From Brachybacterium ginsengisoli (GTDB taxonomy: Bacteria; Actinomycetota; Actinomycetes; Actinomycetales; Dermabacteraceae), in the NCBI RefSeq assembly GCF_002407065.1, contig NZ_CP023564.1, positions 2,170,001-2,234,000 of the forward strand: a DNA stretch of 64,000 bases, read 5' to 3'. The notes under the pieces were generated by a model, which saw only the letters and a list, made by a program, of their open reading frames with translations, ran no database searches and was not told the DNA's origin. Position 1 is the first letter of the stretch. Each line of letters starts with the position of its first letter. The position numbers and the translations under genes are program-made. This document shows positions 7,274 through 17,009 of the stretch, piece after piece.

Positions 7274-8494
7274 TCAGGTCTCGAGGCGCAGCAGCGGGAT
7301 CCAGGCCTCGGCCGAGGTGAGGGATCCGTGGACCCCGACCATGTGACGCGCGGTCTCGGGGCGGCGGGAGAAATCATCGACGCTCCAGCGGCCGCGGGCG
7401 AGGACGAGCACGTCCGGGACTCGCGGTGCGACGCGTTCGGAGAACTCGGTGCCGACGGGCCCCAGCAGCCCCGCGGCGAGGATCTGCGGCCGGCGCAGCA
7501 CCAGAGCGCGCTCGCCGAGCAGGTCGGTGAGCCCCTCGGCGAGCTCCTCGTCGGCCCCCTCCCCCGGCACGGTGTGCAGCGAGAGGGCTCGCGCCTCGCC
7601 GGCGACCTCCTCGACCCGCCGCAGCAGCGACGGATGCTCGGCCAGGTCGATCGTGTGCTCCGGGGAGGTGTCGACCATCCCGTGATCGGCCGTGACGTGG
7701 ATCCGGGTGCCCCGAGGGAGCCGTCGCTGCAGCGTGCCCAGCAGGGCATCGACCTCGGCGAGCGCCGTCCGCCACTCCTCGGAGTCCACGCCGTGGCGAT
7801 GCCCGGCGTGATCGACGTCGTCGACGTGGAGGTGGACCAGCCCGTCCGACCCGGCGCGATGGAGCGCGGTGCGGACCGCCTCCACCCGGTCGCCTCGGCC
7901 GTGCCCCAGGAATTCCCAGCCCCGGAAGGCGACCCCGCTGAGATGGGATCCCGCGTGCTTCGCGGGAGCCACCTGCACCGCCCGTCGGGTCCCGGTCTCC
8001 ACGGGGGTGGGCAGCGGCATCCACTCGCGGGGGTCGGTGCCCGGAGCACCGGTGAGCTGGTTGAGGCTGTGCCCGGTGCGCGGATCGCGGGTGAGGTAGC
8101 CCAGCACGCCGTGCTCGAGCGGGGCCCTGCCCGTGTGCAGGGACACCATGGCGCTGGAGGTGGTGGCGGGCGTGACGGTGCGCACCCGCGCGACCTGGGA
8201 CTCGAGCCGCCGCAGCGTGGGTGTCAGGGAGCGGTGCTCGGCCAGGAGGTCGGCACCGACCCCGTCCAGCAGCACCACCAGGTCGCGGCCCGGCTCGGGG
8301 TCCTGGAGCAGCGGCGGGATCACGTCCAGCAGAGCCGGGCGGGCTCCGTCGGCGAAGGGCGGGGGAAGCAGGTCCTCGGGCCAGTCGATCGGAGCGGCCG
8401 AGGCGTCGGCCCCGGCGCTCCGCGGCGGTCCGACGGGCGGGACGGGCGCGGTCATCGGCGGGGTCCGGCCGGACGGGCGGAGCGCACCGCTCAC
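7274..8494 (-). CDS. alkaline phosphatase superfamily hydrolase (nucleotide pyrophosphatase/phosphodiesterase type)
   Basis: A 406-residue soluble metal-dependent phospho-ester hydrolase of the PF01663 type. The first metal aspartate and the nucleophile are in the DLVVLLDGVGADLL and TPATTSSAMVSLHTG segments (Thr/Ser around residue 115). Further metal ligands are visible in HLHVDDVDHAGHRHG and in HVTADHGMVDT. It lacks a signal peptide, so it is cytosolic; the substrate is unknown. The start is a GTG overlapping the TGA of the DUF5998 gene (GTGA), indicating translational coupling. An ATG 13 codons further in has no ribosome site. Homologues next to DUF5998 and the GNAT/CoA-ligase fusion are common in this order. 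Confidence 0.87.
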   Translation of the reverse strand: MSGALRPSGRTPPMTAPVPPVGPPRSAGADASAAPIDWPEDLLPPPFADGARPALLDVIPPLLQDPEPGRDLVVLLDGVGADLLAEHRSLTPTLRRLESQVARVRTVTPATTSSAMVSLHTGRAPLEHGVLGYLTRDPRTGHSLNQLTGAPGTDPREWMPLPTPVETGTRRAVQVAPAKHAGSHLSGVAFRGWEFLGHGRGDRVEAVRTALHRAGSDGLVHLHVDDVDHAGHRHGVDSEEWRTALAEVDALLGTLQRRLPRGTRIHVTADHGMVDTSPEHTIDLAEHPSLLRRVEEVAGEARALSLHTVPGEGADEELAEGLTDLLGERALVLRRPQILAAGLLGPVGTEFSERVAPRVPDVLVLARGRWSVDDFSRRPETARHMVGVHGSLTSAEAWIPLLRLET

Positions 8495-9066
8495 TCCCCC
8501 GCGGCGTCGATCGCGTCGACCAGGCGGTCGTGGAAGGCGAGCGCGGCATCGACGGCGCCGGCGCCGTCGGCCAGGGCCGAGACCCGCAGCGCGAGATCAG
8601 AGGGGGCGATGGTGCCGGTGTAGCCGTGGTCGAGCTGGCAGTTCGGGTCCTCGCACAGCGCCCGCTCGAGGTCCAGGCGCCGGCTCCCGTCCCAGCTCAC
8701 TCCGAGGGTGACCTCCGCCTCGGTGCCGGGGCTGCCCTTCCCGTCGGTGTCGAAGACCTGGGAGAGGCCGGTGGAGGTGATCCGGCGCAGGCGGATCCTC
8801 TCTGTGGTGGAGACCACCTGGCTGGGGTTGAGCGCATCGGCGGGGTCGTCGTCGAGATGGGTGACCAGCAGGTGGGTGGCGGTCAGGACGACGACGGTCA
8901 GGTGGCGGCGCACCTCGGGGCCGTCGAAGGTGGTCTCGGGGCGCACCAGGTGGGCGACGGGACGCTCGGTGCGCAGGAGGCGCTCGAGGCTCTGGGCGGC
9001 CGTCTGCGGGAAGTAGCCGGCGGTCTCGAGATCCTCGAGGAGGTCAGCGGGAAGAGCGGTGGTCAT
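8491..9066 (-). CDS. DUF5998 family protein
   Basis: A 191-residue soluble protein beginning MTTALPADLLEDLETAGYFP and matching the actinobacterial DUF5998 family, of unknown function. Visible features are the LVRPETTFDGPEVRRHLTVVVLT beta-rich core, the CEDPNCQLDHGYTGTI segment with two cysteines and a histidine about residue 150, and a helical C terminus. The open frame runs much further upstream, but the codons there lie under the neighbouring gene, and this ATG has a GAGACT hexamer six bases before it (9073-9078), consistent with a leaderless start. The downstream phosphatase-like gene is coupled by a four-base overlap, so the two form one operon. Confidence 0.87.
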   Translation of the reverse strand: MTTALPADLLEDLETAGYFPQTAAQSLERLLRTERPVAHLVRPETTFDGPEVRRHLTVVVLTATHLLVTHLDDDPADALNPSQVVSTTERIRLRRITSTGLSQVFDTDGKGSPGTEAEVTLGVSWDGSRRLDLERALCEDPNCQLDHGYTGTIAPSDLALRVSALADGAGAVDAALAFHDRLVDAIDAAGE

Positions 9067-9072
9067 TCCCGC

Positions 9073-9078
9073 AGTCTC
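9073..9078 (-). promoter_or_regulatory. -10-like element of the DUF5998 operon
   Basis: GAGACT on the minus strand ends six bases before the ATG, the spacing seen at other leaderless genes here. The hexamer departs from consensus at its first base. Confidence 0.35.
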
Positions 9079-9107
9079 CCATGTCCGTCGGCTCCGGGAG
9101 GTGGTCC

Positions 9108-11822
9108 TCAGGCGCCGGGCGGTCCGGAGAGTGTGCGGCGCGCGCTGTCCGTGCGGTTCGGGGCGGGAGCCAGCTGCGCCCGCGCGGACACCACGGTGAG
9201 GCCGTGCTGCGAGACCAGGACCGGATACAGCTCGAGAAAGGCGAGCTCGGGGACGTCCTCCGCGAGCAGCCCGATGCGGACCACCAGGTCGGCGAGCGCC
9301 TCCCGGTCCGCGGGAGGCAGCCCACGGGTCCCGCGCAGCTTGACGGCGGAGGCCGGTGCGTCGACCAGCTGTGCCGCGCCGCTCTCGCTGAAGGGCGGGA
9401 TCGCATAGGCGATGTCGTCCAGGAGATCGGTGGCGTCGCCGGCGACCGAGAGGGAGACCACCGGGCCCAGCGACGGGTCCTCGACGCTGCGCACCACCAT
9501 CGGCACCCCGGTCGGGGCCATGGCCTGGACCTCGAGAGGCGCGCTCGAGAAGGCCAGATCCCGGCGCATCGCCTCCACGGCGTGGCGCAGCTGCACCGCG
9601 TCGGGGATCTCCAGCCGCACGCCTCCGAGGTCGGCACGGTGGCGGAGCACCGGATCGGTGCTCTTCAGCGCGACCGGGTACCCGATCTGCGCGGCACGGG
9701 CGAGGGCGTCCTCGACGTCCGTGATCTGCTGCGAGGGGAGCAGGTCGATCCCATAGGCGGCCAGCAGCGCACGGGTGTCGTCGGTGCCCAGGGCGCCGTC
9801 CGCCGCGCCCACCCCTGCTCGCCAGCGCTCCACGACCGACAGGGCGGTGGCGCGGTCCACGTCCTCCCGATGGGCGGGCGCCTCGTCGTCGACCTGCGGG
9901 CGCAGCGCGGCGGCGAGCATCCCCGCCGCGGCACGGGCCACCGCGAAGGGGGTCGCATGCACCGGGGGCAGGGAGCCGTCGGCGCGCACCGCCTGGTGGA
10001 CCACGTCGAAGCGCTCCGTCGAGGAGACCAGGCACACCAGCAGCACCACCTCGGAGTTGCGGGCCACGATCGCCATCTGCCGCAGCACCTCGACGGCGTC
10101 CCCGCTCAGCGGGTCGAGGATCCCGGCGATCACCAGGTCCACGTTCCCGGGGGCGGCCATCGAGGTGAAGGCGCGCTGGATGAGCCGCACATCCGGGGAC
10201 AGCGGGACGCTGTGGTTGTCCGCCACCACCTCGAGCCCGGCCTGGTCGGCCGCGCCGCGGAGGCTGGCCCCCAGCGCCGCCGTGTTCGAGAGCAGGCCCA
10301 CCCGGCGACCCAGAGGGATGCCCTGGCGACCGAGGGCGTCGACCACGTCCAGCAGGTGGTCCACACCCCGGGTCTGCACCACCCCGGCGGACTCGAGCAC
10401 CTGGTCCAGCGCGCGGCGCGGGAGCGTCGAGGTGCGCACGTCGTGCCCGGGCGGCCGATGGGACTCGCTGCCCGGGGGCCGCAGCACCACCAGCGGCGTC
10501 GAACGGGTGAGCCGACGGGCGATGCGGGTGAACTTGCGCGGGTTGCCCATGGACTCCAGGGCGAGGCCGATGACCCCGACCTCGTCGTCGTCCTCCCAGT
10601 GCTGGAGGGTGTCGTTGAGGGAGACGTCGGCCCGGTTGCCGACCCCCACGAACTCCCGCAGACCGATGCCGCGGGCGTCGGTGCCGGCCAGCAGCATCGC
10701 CGAGAGCGCGCTGGACTGACCGGCCAGGGCGGCGTTGCCGGGGCGCGGCATCCGCGGGGAGAGGGAGAGGCTGATCGGGTCCTCGCCCGTGCGCAGGAAG
10801 CCGAGCGAGCCGGGGCCCAGCAGCCGCATGCCGTGCAGGCGGACCCGCGCCACGAGCTCGCGCTGCAGGGTGCGGCCCTCGTCGCTGTCCGAGAACCCCT
10901 CGGCGGGGATCACCACGCTGCGCACGCCGATCTCGGCGCACTCCTCGATGGCGTCCAGGCACGCCTCGGGGCGCAGCGCGATGACGGCCAGGTCCACGGT
11001 GCCGGGGACGTCCGCCACCCGCGCCCAGGTGCGGTGCCCGCGCAGCTCGAGCGCCTCGCGCGACACGAGGTGCACGGTGCCGGAGTAGCCGGAGTCCTCC
11101 AGGGCGGTGAGGAACCGGCCACCGGCGGAGTCCTCCCGGGAGGAGACCCCGATCAGCAGCACGGAGCGGGGATCGAGCAGGCGCGCCATCGACCGGGACT
11201 CGGCGCGGTGCTCCCGCTCCGCCATCACGGCGAGCGAGCGCGCGGTCGGGTCGATGCGGAAGGAGACCATCACGACGCCGTCGTCCAGCCGACGGGCCAC
11301 GTCGAAGCCGGTCTCGGTGAAGACCTTGATCATCTTCGCGTTCTGCGGCAGCACCTCGGCGGTGAACTCGTTGATGTCGCGCTCGCGGGCGGCGGCGACG
11401 AGATGCTCGAGCAGGACGGAGGCCAGGCCCGTGCCCTGCCGCGAGTCGGAGACGTTGAACGCCACCTCCGCGGTGTGCGGGGAGACCCGGTCGTAGCGGC
11501 CCACCGCGATGATGTCCTCCCCCACCAGCACGATGAAGGCGACCCGGTCCACGTGGTCCACGCGGGTGAAGCGGGCGAGGTCCCGCGGGGAGATCTTCGG
11601 CATCGGAGCGAAGAAGCGCAGGTACCGCGACTGCTCGGACTGTCGCTGATGGAAGTCCTGGAGCGCGTCGGCATCCGTGGGTCGGATCGGGCGCAGGTGG
11701 GCGGCCGAGCCGTCGCGCAGCGCGATGTCCGCCTCCCAGTGCGCCGGGTAGGCGAGCTCGGCCTCGTCGCCGCCCCGGGTGCGGCGGCGCAGGGAGCGCA
11801 ATCCATCTCGTCTGTCCGCCAT
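9108..11822 (-). CDS. bifunctional GNAT acetyltransferase / NDP-forming acyl-CoA synthetase-like protein
   Basis: A 904-residue fusion of the kind linked in actinobacteria to protein lysine acetylation (PatA-like). Residues about 30-205 are a GNAT domain with the acetyl-CoA loop SRQGTGLAS. A CoA-binding Rossmann domain follows (LDPRSVLLIGVSS, about residue 220), then two ligase-CoA domains, and a C-terminal ATP-grasp domain (GYPVALKSTDPVLRHRADLGGV). The SHTGAL motif carrying the phospho-histidine of ADP-forming synthetases is not seen; the comparable segment reads PPGHDVRTST. The ligase half may therefore be regulatory, or may use the GHDVR histidine. The gene is alone, divergent from the topoisomerase A gene, with a TAGGAT hexamer six bases before its ATG. 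Confidence 0.9.
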   Translation of the reverse strand: MADRRDGLRSLRRRTRGGDEAELAYPAHWEADIALRDGSAAHLRPIRPTDADALQDFHQRQSEQSRYLRFFAPMPKISPRDLARFTRVDHVDRVAFIVLVGEDIIAVGRYDRVSPHTAEVAFNVSDSRQGTGLASVLLEHLVAAARERDINEFTAEVLPQNAKMIKVFTETGFDVARRLDDGVVMVSFRIDPTARSLAVMAEREHRAESRSMARLLDPRSVLLIGVSSREDSAGGRFLTALEDSGYSGTVHLVSREALELRGHRTWARVADVPGTVDLAVIALRPEACLDAIEECAEIGVRSVVIPAEGFSDSDEGRTLQRELVARVRLHGMRLLGPGSLGFLRTGEDPISLSLSPRMPRPGNAALAGQSSALSAMLLAGTDARGIGLREFVGVGNRADVSLNDTLQHWEDDDEVGVIGLALESMGNPRKFTRIARRLTRSTPLVVLRPPGSESHRPPGHDVRTSTLPRRALDQVLESAGVVQTRGVDHLLDVVDALGRQGIPLGRRVGLLSNTAALGASLRGAADQAGLEVVADNHSVPLSPDVRLIQRAFTSMAAPGNVDLVIAGILDPLSGDAVEVLRQMAIVARNSEVVLLVCLVSSTERFDVVHQAVRADGSLPPVHATPFAVARAAAGMLAAALRPQVDDEAPAHREDVDRATALSVVERWRAGVGAADGALGTDDTRALLAAYGIDLLPSQQITDVEDALARAAQIGYPVALKSTDPVLRHRADLGGVRLEIPDAVQLRHAVEAMRRDLAFSSAPLEVQAMAPTGVPMVVRSVEDPSLGPVVSLSVAGDATDLLDDIAYAIPPFSESGAAQLVDAPASAVKLRGTRGLPPADREALADLVVRIGLLAEDVPELAFLELYPVLVSQHGLTVVSARAQLAPAPNRTDSARRTLSGPPGA

Positions 11823-11828
11823 GGCCAG

Positions 11829-11834
11829 ATCCTA
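11829..11834 (-). promoter_or_regulatory. -10 element of the GNAT/CoA-ligase gene, leaderless type
   Basis: TAGGAT on the minus strand, six bases before the start codon; a near-consensus -10. Confidence 0.5.
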
Positions 11835-11924
11835 GCGTCGACGTCATGGAGTTGACGGGATTCACGTCCCGCCCCGACCCCGGGATCCCGGGATCGTGGC
11901 CGGTCATGCGCCATGATGTCCCTT

Positions 11925-14381
11925 ATGGCCCGATCACGCAGCACCACCCCGCCCTCCGGCGACGAGGCCGTCGAGGAGACCATCGTCGACATCGACGTCA
12001 CCAGTGAGATGGAGTCGTCGTTCCTGGAGTACGCGTACTCCGTGATCTACTCCCGGGCGCTCCCGGACGCCCGCGACGGGCTCAAGCCCGTCCAGCGGCG
12101 CATCCTCTACATGATGGCCGAGATGGGTCTGCGTCCCGAGAAGGGCCACGTGAAGAGCCAGCGTGTGGTCGGCGAGGTGATGGGCAAGCTCCACCCCCAC
12201 GGCGACACCGCGATCTATGACGCCCTGGTGCGCATGGCGCAGAGCTTCAACATGCGCCTGCCGCTGGTGGACGGGCACGGCAACTTCGGCTCGCTGGACA
12301 ACGGCCCGGCGGCGCCCCGATACACCGAGGCGCGCCTGGCCAAGGCCGCCCTGCTCATGACGGACTCGCTGGACGAGGACGTCGTGGACATGATCCCGAA
12401 CTACGACAACCAGCTCCTGCAGCCGGAGGTGCTCCCGGCGCAGTACCCGAACCTCCTGGTCAACGGAGCCTCGGGGATCGCTGTGGGCATGGCGACGAAC
12501 ATGGCGCCCCACAACCTGGTCGAGACGATCGCCGCCGCCCGGCATCTGATCGCCCACCCGGAGGCCGAGCTCGAGGAGCTGATGCGCTTCGTGCCCGGCC
12601 CGGACCTGCCCACCGGTGGCCGGATCGTGGGCCTCGAGGGCATCCGCGACGCCTACCGCACCGGTCGCGGCTCCTTCAAGATGCGGGCCACCACCCGCAT
12701 CGAGAACGTCACCTCGCGCCGCAAGGGCATCGTCGTCACCGAGCTGCCGTACCAGGTGGGTCCGGAGCGCCTCGCAGAGAAGCTGCGCGATGCCGTGCAG
12801 GCCAAGCGGGTCCAGGGCGTCACCGACTACCAGGACCTCACCGATCGCCACCACGGCCTGCGCCTGGTGCTGACGGTCAAGTCCGGCTTCGACCCGGAGG
12901 CCGTGCTCCAGCAGCTGTACAAGTACACGCCGCTCGAGGAGTCCTTCGGCATCAACAACGTGGCCCTGGTCGACGGCCAGCCGCGCACCCTGGGCCTGAA
13001 GCAGATGCTCGAGGTCTTCGTCGACCACCGCCTGAAGGTGGTGCGCCGCCGCACCGAGCACCGCCTCAGCCGTCGCAAGGCCCGCCTGCACCTGGTGGAG
13101 GGCCTCCTGCTGGCGATCCTGGACATCGACGAGGTCATCCAGATCGTGCGCCAGAGCGATGACGCCGAGACCGCCCGCACCCGCCTGATGACCGTCTTCG
13201 ACCTCTCCGAGCTCCAGGCCGAGTACATCCTCGAGCTGCGCCTGCGCCGCCTGACGAAGTTCTCGCAGATCGACCTCGAGGCCGAGCGCGACGATCTGCG
13301 CCGCGAGATCGATCGCCTCGAGGAGATCCTGGGCTCCGAGAGCGTCCTGCGCGCCCTGGTCTCCGACGAGCTGGCCACGGTGGCCGCCGAGCACGGCGAC
13401 TCGCGCCGCACGGTGCTCCTGGAGGCCTCGGAGAAGCCTGCCGTGACCGCCGGGGCGTCCCTCGAGGTCGCCGACGAGCCCTGCGGCGTGCTGCTCACGG
13501 GCACCGGGCTGATCGCCCGCGTCGCCGGCGAGGAGCCGCTGCAGCGCGAGGGGCAGCGCAGCTCGCACGACGTCATCGTCTCGGCCGTCCGCTCCAGCAC
13601 CCGGTCGATGATCGGTGTCGTCACCGATCAGGGCCGGGTGCTGCGGCTGTCCGTCGTGGATCTGCCCTCGCTCGCCCCGACGGCCGGCGCCCCGTCGCTC
13701 GCCGGCGGCACCCGGATCACCGACCTCCTCGACCTCGAGCGGGAGGAGCGGGCGCTGGGCCTGATCCGCGTCGCCGAGGCGGATCTCGAGCGGGGCGGGG
13801 CCATCGCGCTGGGGACCCGGCAGGGCGTGGTCAAGCGCGTCCAGCTGGACTTCCCGCGCGCCGACGGCTTCGAGATCATCTCCCTCAAGGACGGAGACGC
13901 GGTGGTGGGCGTCGTCGATCTCGAGGAGGACGAGGACCTCGACCTGGTCTTCGTCACCTCGGACGCTCAGCTGCTCCACTTCCCCTCCTCGGGTGTGCGC
14001 CCGCAGGGCCGTGGAGCCGGAGGCGTCGCGGGCATCAAGCTCGCCGACGGCGCCTCGGTCCTCTCCTTCGGGGTGGTCGACGTGACGGCGCCGGCCGACG
14101 TGGTCACCGTCGCGGGAAGCTCCGCGACCCTCCCGCTGCTGCAGACGGGCTCGCTGAAGGTCACCTCCCTCACCGAGTTCCCCGCGAAGGGCCGTGCGAC
14201 CGCCGGGATGCGCTGCCATCGGTTCCTGCGCGGCGAGGACTCGCTGATCGGCGCCTGGGTGGTGCCCCATCCGGCGCGCGCCTCCTCCGAGGCGGGTCAG
14301 CCGATCGATCTGCCCGAGCCCACCGGGCGCCGCGACGGCTCGGGCACGCCGGTGGCCGTGCCGATCGCCGCCGTCGGCTGA
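11925..14381 (+). CDS. parC: DNA topoisomerase IV / second gyrase, subunit A
   Basis: The DNA-cleaving subunit of a type IIA topoisomerase. The N-terminal half shows [20 protein letters not shown], the quinolone-resistance region [14 protein letters not shown], and the active-site tyrosine in APRYTEARL. The C-terminal half is a beta-pinwheel with degenerate blades; no clear GyrA box (QRRGGKG) is visible, so it is called ParC-like and not GyrA. With its partner at 19192-21309 it is a second enzyme besides the gyrase presumably encoded near oriC. ATGs at 11913 and 11916 are possible; 11925 is chosen because CATGAT lies seven bases upstream, as in other leaderless genes here. That gives 818 residues. 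Confidence 0.92.
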   Translation: MARSRSTTPPSGDEAVEETIVDIDVTSEMESSFLEYAYSVIYSRALPDARDGLKPVQRRILYMMAEMGLRPEKGHVKSQRVVGEVMGKLHPHGDTAIYDALVRMAQSFNMRLPLVDGHGNFGSLDNGPAAPRYTEARLAKAALLMTDSLDEDVVDMIPNYDNQLLQPEVLPAQYPNLLVNGASGIAVGMATNMAPHNLVETIAAARHLIAHPEAELEELMRFVPGPDLPTGGRIVGLEGIRDAYRTGRGSFKMRATTRIENVTSRRKGIVVTELPYQVGPERLAEKLRDAVQAKRVQGVTDYQDLTDRHHGLRLVLTVKSGFDPEAVLQQLYKYTPLEESFGINNVALVDGQPRTLGLKQMLEVFVDHRLKVVRRRTEHRLSRRKARLHLVEGLLLAILDIDEVIQIVRQSDDAETARTRLMTVFDLSELQAEYILELRLRRLTKFSQIDLEAERDDLRREIDRLEEILGSESVLRALVSDELATVAAEHGDSRRTVLLEASEKPAVTAGASLEVADEPCGVLLTGTGLIARVAGEEPLQREGQRSSHDVIVSAVRSSTRSMIGVVTDQGRVLRLSVVDLPSLAPTAGAPSLAGGTRITDLLDLEREERALGLIRVAEADLERGGAIALGTRQGVVKRVQLDFPRADGFEIISLKDGDAVVGVVDLEEDEDLDLVFVTSDAQLLHFPSSGVRPQGRGAGGVAGIKLADGASVLSFGVVDVTAPADVVTVAGSSATLPLLQTGSLKVTSLTEFPAKGRATAGMRCHRFLRGEDSLIGAWVVPHPARASSEAGQPIDLPEPTGRRDGSGTPVAVPIAAVG

Positions 14382-14384
14382 TCC

Positions 14385-15551
14385 GTGCCCGGCGCACCGT
14401 CCCCGGAGGATCCGGCCACGCCGCGACCGGGCATCCCCCGGTCCCACTGGTCGCGGCGCGTCTCCCATGCCTCCCGGACGGAGTCCCGCCATGTCGGCGT
14501 GGGGGTCGGCGGCGCCCTCGTGGGTCTGGTCGTCGGCCTCCTCGCCCTGGACGGGACGGCTCCGCTCGCAGGTACCGGGTCGATCGGGCAGGTCGCCGCG
14601 GTCACGGTGCTCGGCTGCTCGGCGGTGACCGCGGCGCTCACCCTCTCGACCCTCACCCGGCGCTCCATGCCCTGGTTCGGCGGGCACCGCTGGTGGCGGC
14701 GCTCGATCGACGTGATCGGCCTGTCGCTCGTGTACGGGATCCTGGGCCTGTTCCTCACCGGCGCTCTCTTCGGCGTGTTCCAGCAGGCCTTCCGGGGCGT
14801 CGCGCTGGATCACCTCGCGGGCACCTTCTGGGTGGCGCTCGCGGGCGGCGCCGCCGCCTACATCACCTCCGCGGCGGCCACCGCCCTCACCGGCCGCTCG
14901 CTGGCGACGCTGCTGGCGGTCTTCGTCACGGTGGGCGTGCTCGCGAGCGCCCTGAACGCCGAGGACCCCTACTGGTGGGAGCGGTACTTCTCCGAGCTGG
15001 GCGAGGGCGAGGACCTCTCGGGCCTCACCTTCAACCTCACCCTGCTGCTGACCGGCATCGCCCTGGTGACCGTGGCCGAGTTCCTGGCCCATGACCTGGA
15101 CCGCTGGGCCCGCAGTGTCGAGGAGCCGGCCTGGCTGATCACCGTGGTGCGCTCGCTGCTGACCGCGGTCGGTGTGCTCGTGGCGCTCGTGGCCGTGATC
15201 TCGCGTCCCGTGAGCATCTTTTGGCACGACATCGTCGCCCAGTCCCTCGTCGTCGTCTTCGGCCTCACCCTGCTGATCGTGCCCGTGCTGCTGCGCCGCC
15301 TGCCCGGCGCGCTGATCGCCGTGACGGCGGTGGCCTTCGCGCTGCTGCTGACGGTGACCGTGCTGTACCTGGTGGTGGGCTACCTGAACATGACCGCCTT
15401 CGAGATGGGGGCGGCGGCGATCGTGTACGGCTGGCTGCTGCTGTTCATCCGCACGGTCTCCGCAGCGGCCGAGGGCGCGGAGGAGACCGCTTCCGGCGCG
15501 GCCCCCGCAGCGACGGTCCGGGGTGGCGACGACACCACGGCAACCTGCTGA
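14385..15551 (+). CDS. multi-pass membrane protein of unknown function
   Basis: A 388-residue integral membrane protein with about nine to ten hydrophobic helices between residues 40 and 360. The first 35 residues are Pro/Arg-rich and cytosolic; the last 25 form an Ala/Gly tail. I do not recognise a family with confidence; a DUF-type permease-like fold is possible. The GTG start lies three bases after the topoisomerase stop, so it is probably cotranscribed with, and translationally dependent on, that gene. The FSELGEGEDLSGL loop and the ARSVEEPAWLITVV segment before the last helices are the most distinctive non-membrane parts. No transporter or enzyme motif is visible. Confidence 0.75.
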   Translation: MPGAPSPEDPATPRPGIPRSHWSRRVSHASRTESRHVGVGVGGALVGLVVGLLALDGTAPLAGTGSIGQVAAVTVLGCSAVTAALTLSTLTRRSMPWFGGHRWWRRSIDVIGLSLVYGILGLFLTGALFGVFQQAFRGVALDHLAGTFWVALAGGAAAYITSAAATALTGRSLATLLAVFVTVGVLASALNAEDPYWWERYFSELGEGEDLSGLTFNLTLLLTGIALVTVAEFLAHDLDRWARSVEEPAWLITVVRSLLTAVGVLVALVAVISRPVSIFWHDIVAQSLVVVFGLTLLIVPVLLRRLPGALIAVTAVAFALLLTVTVLYLVVGYLNMTAFEMGAAAIVYGWLLLFIRTVSAAAEGAEETASGAAPAATVRGGDDTTATC

Positions 15552-15580
15552 CCTGCCGCGGCGCAAGCCCGGGCCCGTGC

Positions 15581-15586
15581 GACGAT
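15581..15586 (+). promoter_or_regulatory. -10-like element of the mutarotase gene
   Basis: GACGAT ends six bases before the ATG. The following GAGG could also be a ribosome site, so this may be either a leaderless promoter or simply a translation signal. Confidence 0.3.
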
Positions 15587-15592
15587 GAGGTC

Positions 15593-16468
15593 ATGAACTC
15601 TGCGACCACCGCTGCCACCTCGTCCCTCCCGCTGCCCGACGGCGTCACCCTCGGCCAGGTCCACGGGGTCGACGCGATCCTCGTCGACACCCCGGCCGGC
15701 ACGGCCGAGCTGCTCCTGGACGGCGCCCACCTGATCAGCTGGGTCCCCGCCGGAGAGGCCGACCTGCTGTGGCTCAGCCCCGACTCCGGCTTCGGCGCCG
15801 GCACGCCGGTGCGCGGCGGCATCCCGCTGGTCGGCCCCTGGTTCGGGCCCGGACGGAACGGCGACCACGAGGTCAAGCACGGCTGGCTGCGCACCCTCCG
15901 CTGGGACCTCGCCGGCGCGGAGTCGAAGGGTGGGGACGTGGCCATCACGCTGCGCACCTCGGAGGACGTCCAGGAGATGAGCGCGCTCGCCGAGTTCCGC
16001 TTCGGCGCCGAGCTCTCGGTGGACCTCACCCTCACCGCCGGCCCGGCGGCGCTCGAGCTGGAGGCCGCGCTCCACACCTACCTCGCCGTCGGAGATGTGC
16101 GCGAGATCGCGATCCAGGGCCTGGAGGGCGCCGACTACCTCGACAACACCCAAGGGCTCGTCGCCGACGTCCTCGAGGCGGAGCCGATGCGCCTGACCGC
16201 CTCCACGGACCGGATCGTCGACTCCTCCGCCGAGGTGACGGTTCTGGACGAGAAGGCCGGGCGCCGCCTGGTCTCGACGCCGCGCGGCACCTCGAGGACC
16301 GTCGTGTGGAACCCCTGGGACACCCTGGTGACCGGCATGGCCGACATCCCGGATGCCGCCTGGCCCGAGTTCGTGTGCGTCGAGCCCGCCGTCGCCAAGG
16401 ACGGCTTCGTGGCGCTGCAGCCCGGCGAGTCGCATCGCCTCGGGATCACATACCGGATCGAGCGCTGA
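15593..16468 (+). CDS. D-hexose-6-phosphate mutarotase (aldose 1-epimerase fold)
   Basis: A 291-residue galactose-mutarotase-like enzyme of the YeaD class, expected to interconvert the alpha and beta anomers of glucose 6-phosphate or related sugar phosphates. Family hallmarks are the GGIPLVGPWFG loop near residue 80, the catalytic histidine in KHGWLRTLRW (about residue 98), the ALHTYLAVGD block with the second histidine near residue 163, the VVWNPW segment, and the catalytic-base glutamate in FVCVEPA near residue 265. The start ATG follows GAGG. The open frame continues upstream, but those codons overlap the membrane-protein gene. A strong hairpin terminator follows at 16526. Confidence 0.93.
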   Translation: MNSATTAATSSLPLPDGVTLGQVHGVDAILVDTPAGTAELLLDGAHLISWVPAGEADLLWLSPDSGFGAGTPVRGGIPLVGPWFGPGRNGDHEVKHGWLRTLRWDLAGAESKGGDVAITLRTSEDVQEMSALAEFRFGAELSVDLTLTAGPAALELEAALHTYLAVGDVREIAIQGLEGADYLDNTQGLVADVLEAEPMRLTASTDRIVDSSAEVTVLDEKAGRRLVSTPRGTSRTVVWNPWDTLVTGMADIPDAAWPEFVCVEPAVAKDGFVALQPGESHRLGITYRIER

Positions 16469-16525
16469 GCATGTCGCGCTGAGCTCCGCGAGATGGGCTC
16501 CGGCCCACCCCGGCGGGAGTCTGAA

Positions 16526-16562
16526 CAGGACCCGGTCGCCCCTCGAGGGCGGCCGGGTCCTG
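16526..16562 (+). terminator. hairpin terminator of the mutarotase gene
   Basis: CAGGACCCGG pairs with CCGGGTCCTG, with an inner CCCTC/GAGGG stem; it starts 58 bases after the stop codon. Confidence 0.7.
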
Positions 16563-16898
16563 TGCGTCCGGGCAGGCTCCGACGCACCGTCCCCTCGCCT
16601 GCGCACCGGGTGGATCGGACGCTCCGGGCGAGAGGCCCACGGCTCCGGGCTCTGCTCCGAACCTGCTCTGGATTAAATCAGTTGTTCAGGTCGGCCAAGG
16701 GTGGTGGACTGGCCGTATGGAGATGCACACGACCCCGATGACGACCCCGGCGAGCCCGGCCGTGTCGTCCGGCTGCTCGGCATACTCCCTCCGGTGCCAC
16801 GGACTCATCGTGGCTCAGCGAACGGCCGGCGGGGGTCGCCGCGCCGTCGGCCGCACATCGCCCGCAGCCCGCTGACGGGGCAGACCGCCCCACCCCTC

Positions 16899-17009
16899 GT
16901 CGGCCGCTGCCGACACCCCTGAGATCCGCGCTCGGGGCTCGAGATCCTCGAGCCACGAGGGCCTGTCCCTCGCGCTCTGCGGACAGCTGCTGTCCGTCGC
17001 AGGCGCGAG
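16899..17009 (+). promoter_or_regulatory. run of perfect hairpins in the leader of the 106-residue gene
   Basis: Four small perfect stems lie in series: GTCGGC/GCCGAC (16899-16914), GGCTCGAG-ATC-CTCGAGCC (16936-16954), CGAGGG/CCCTCG (16956-16972) and CGGACAG-CTG-CTGTCCG (16980-16996). CTCGCGC at 16969-16975 can also pair with GCGCGAG at 17003-17009, enclosing the last hairpin and competing with the third. Such a series, with an alternative pairing ahead of a ribosome site, could be a regulatory leader. No known riboswitch class is recognised. Confidence 0.4.

Noticed and set aside
9067..11907. Long upstream extension of the DUF5998 frame (up to 1138 codons in all)
   Set aside because: The extension lies in another frame under the GNAT/CoA-ligase gene and is low-complexity Arg/Pro/Gly sequence. 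DUF5998 starts at 9066.
11934..15566. A 1210-codon open frame on the minus strand opposite parC and the membrane-protein gene
   Set aside because: It is an antisense shadow produced by GC-rich third positions; the plus strand encodes a textbook topoisomerase subunit, while this frame is His/Gly/Gln/Arg-rich with no motif.
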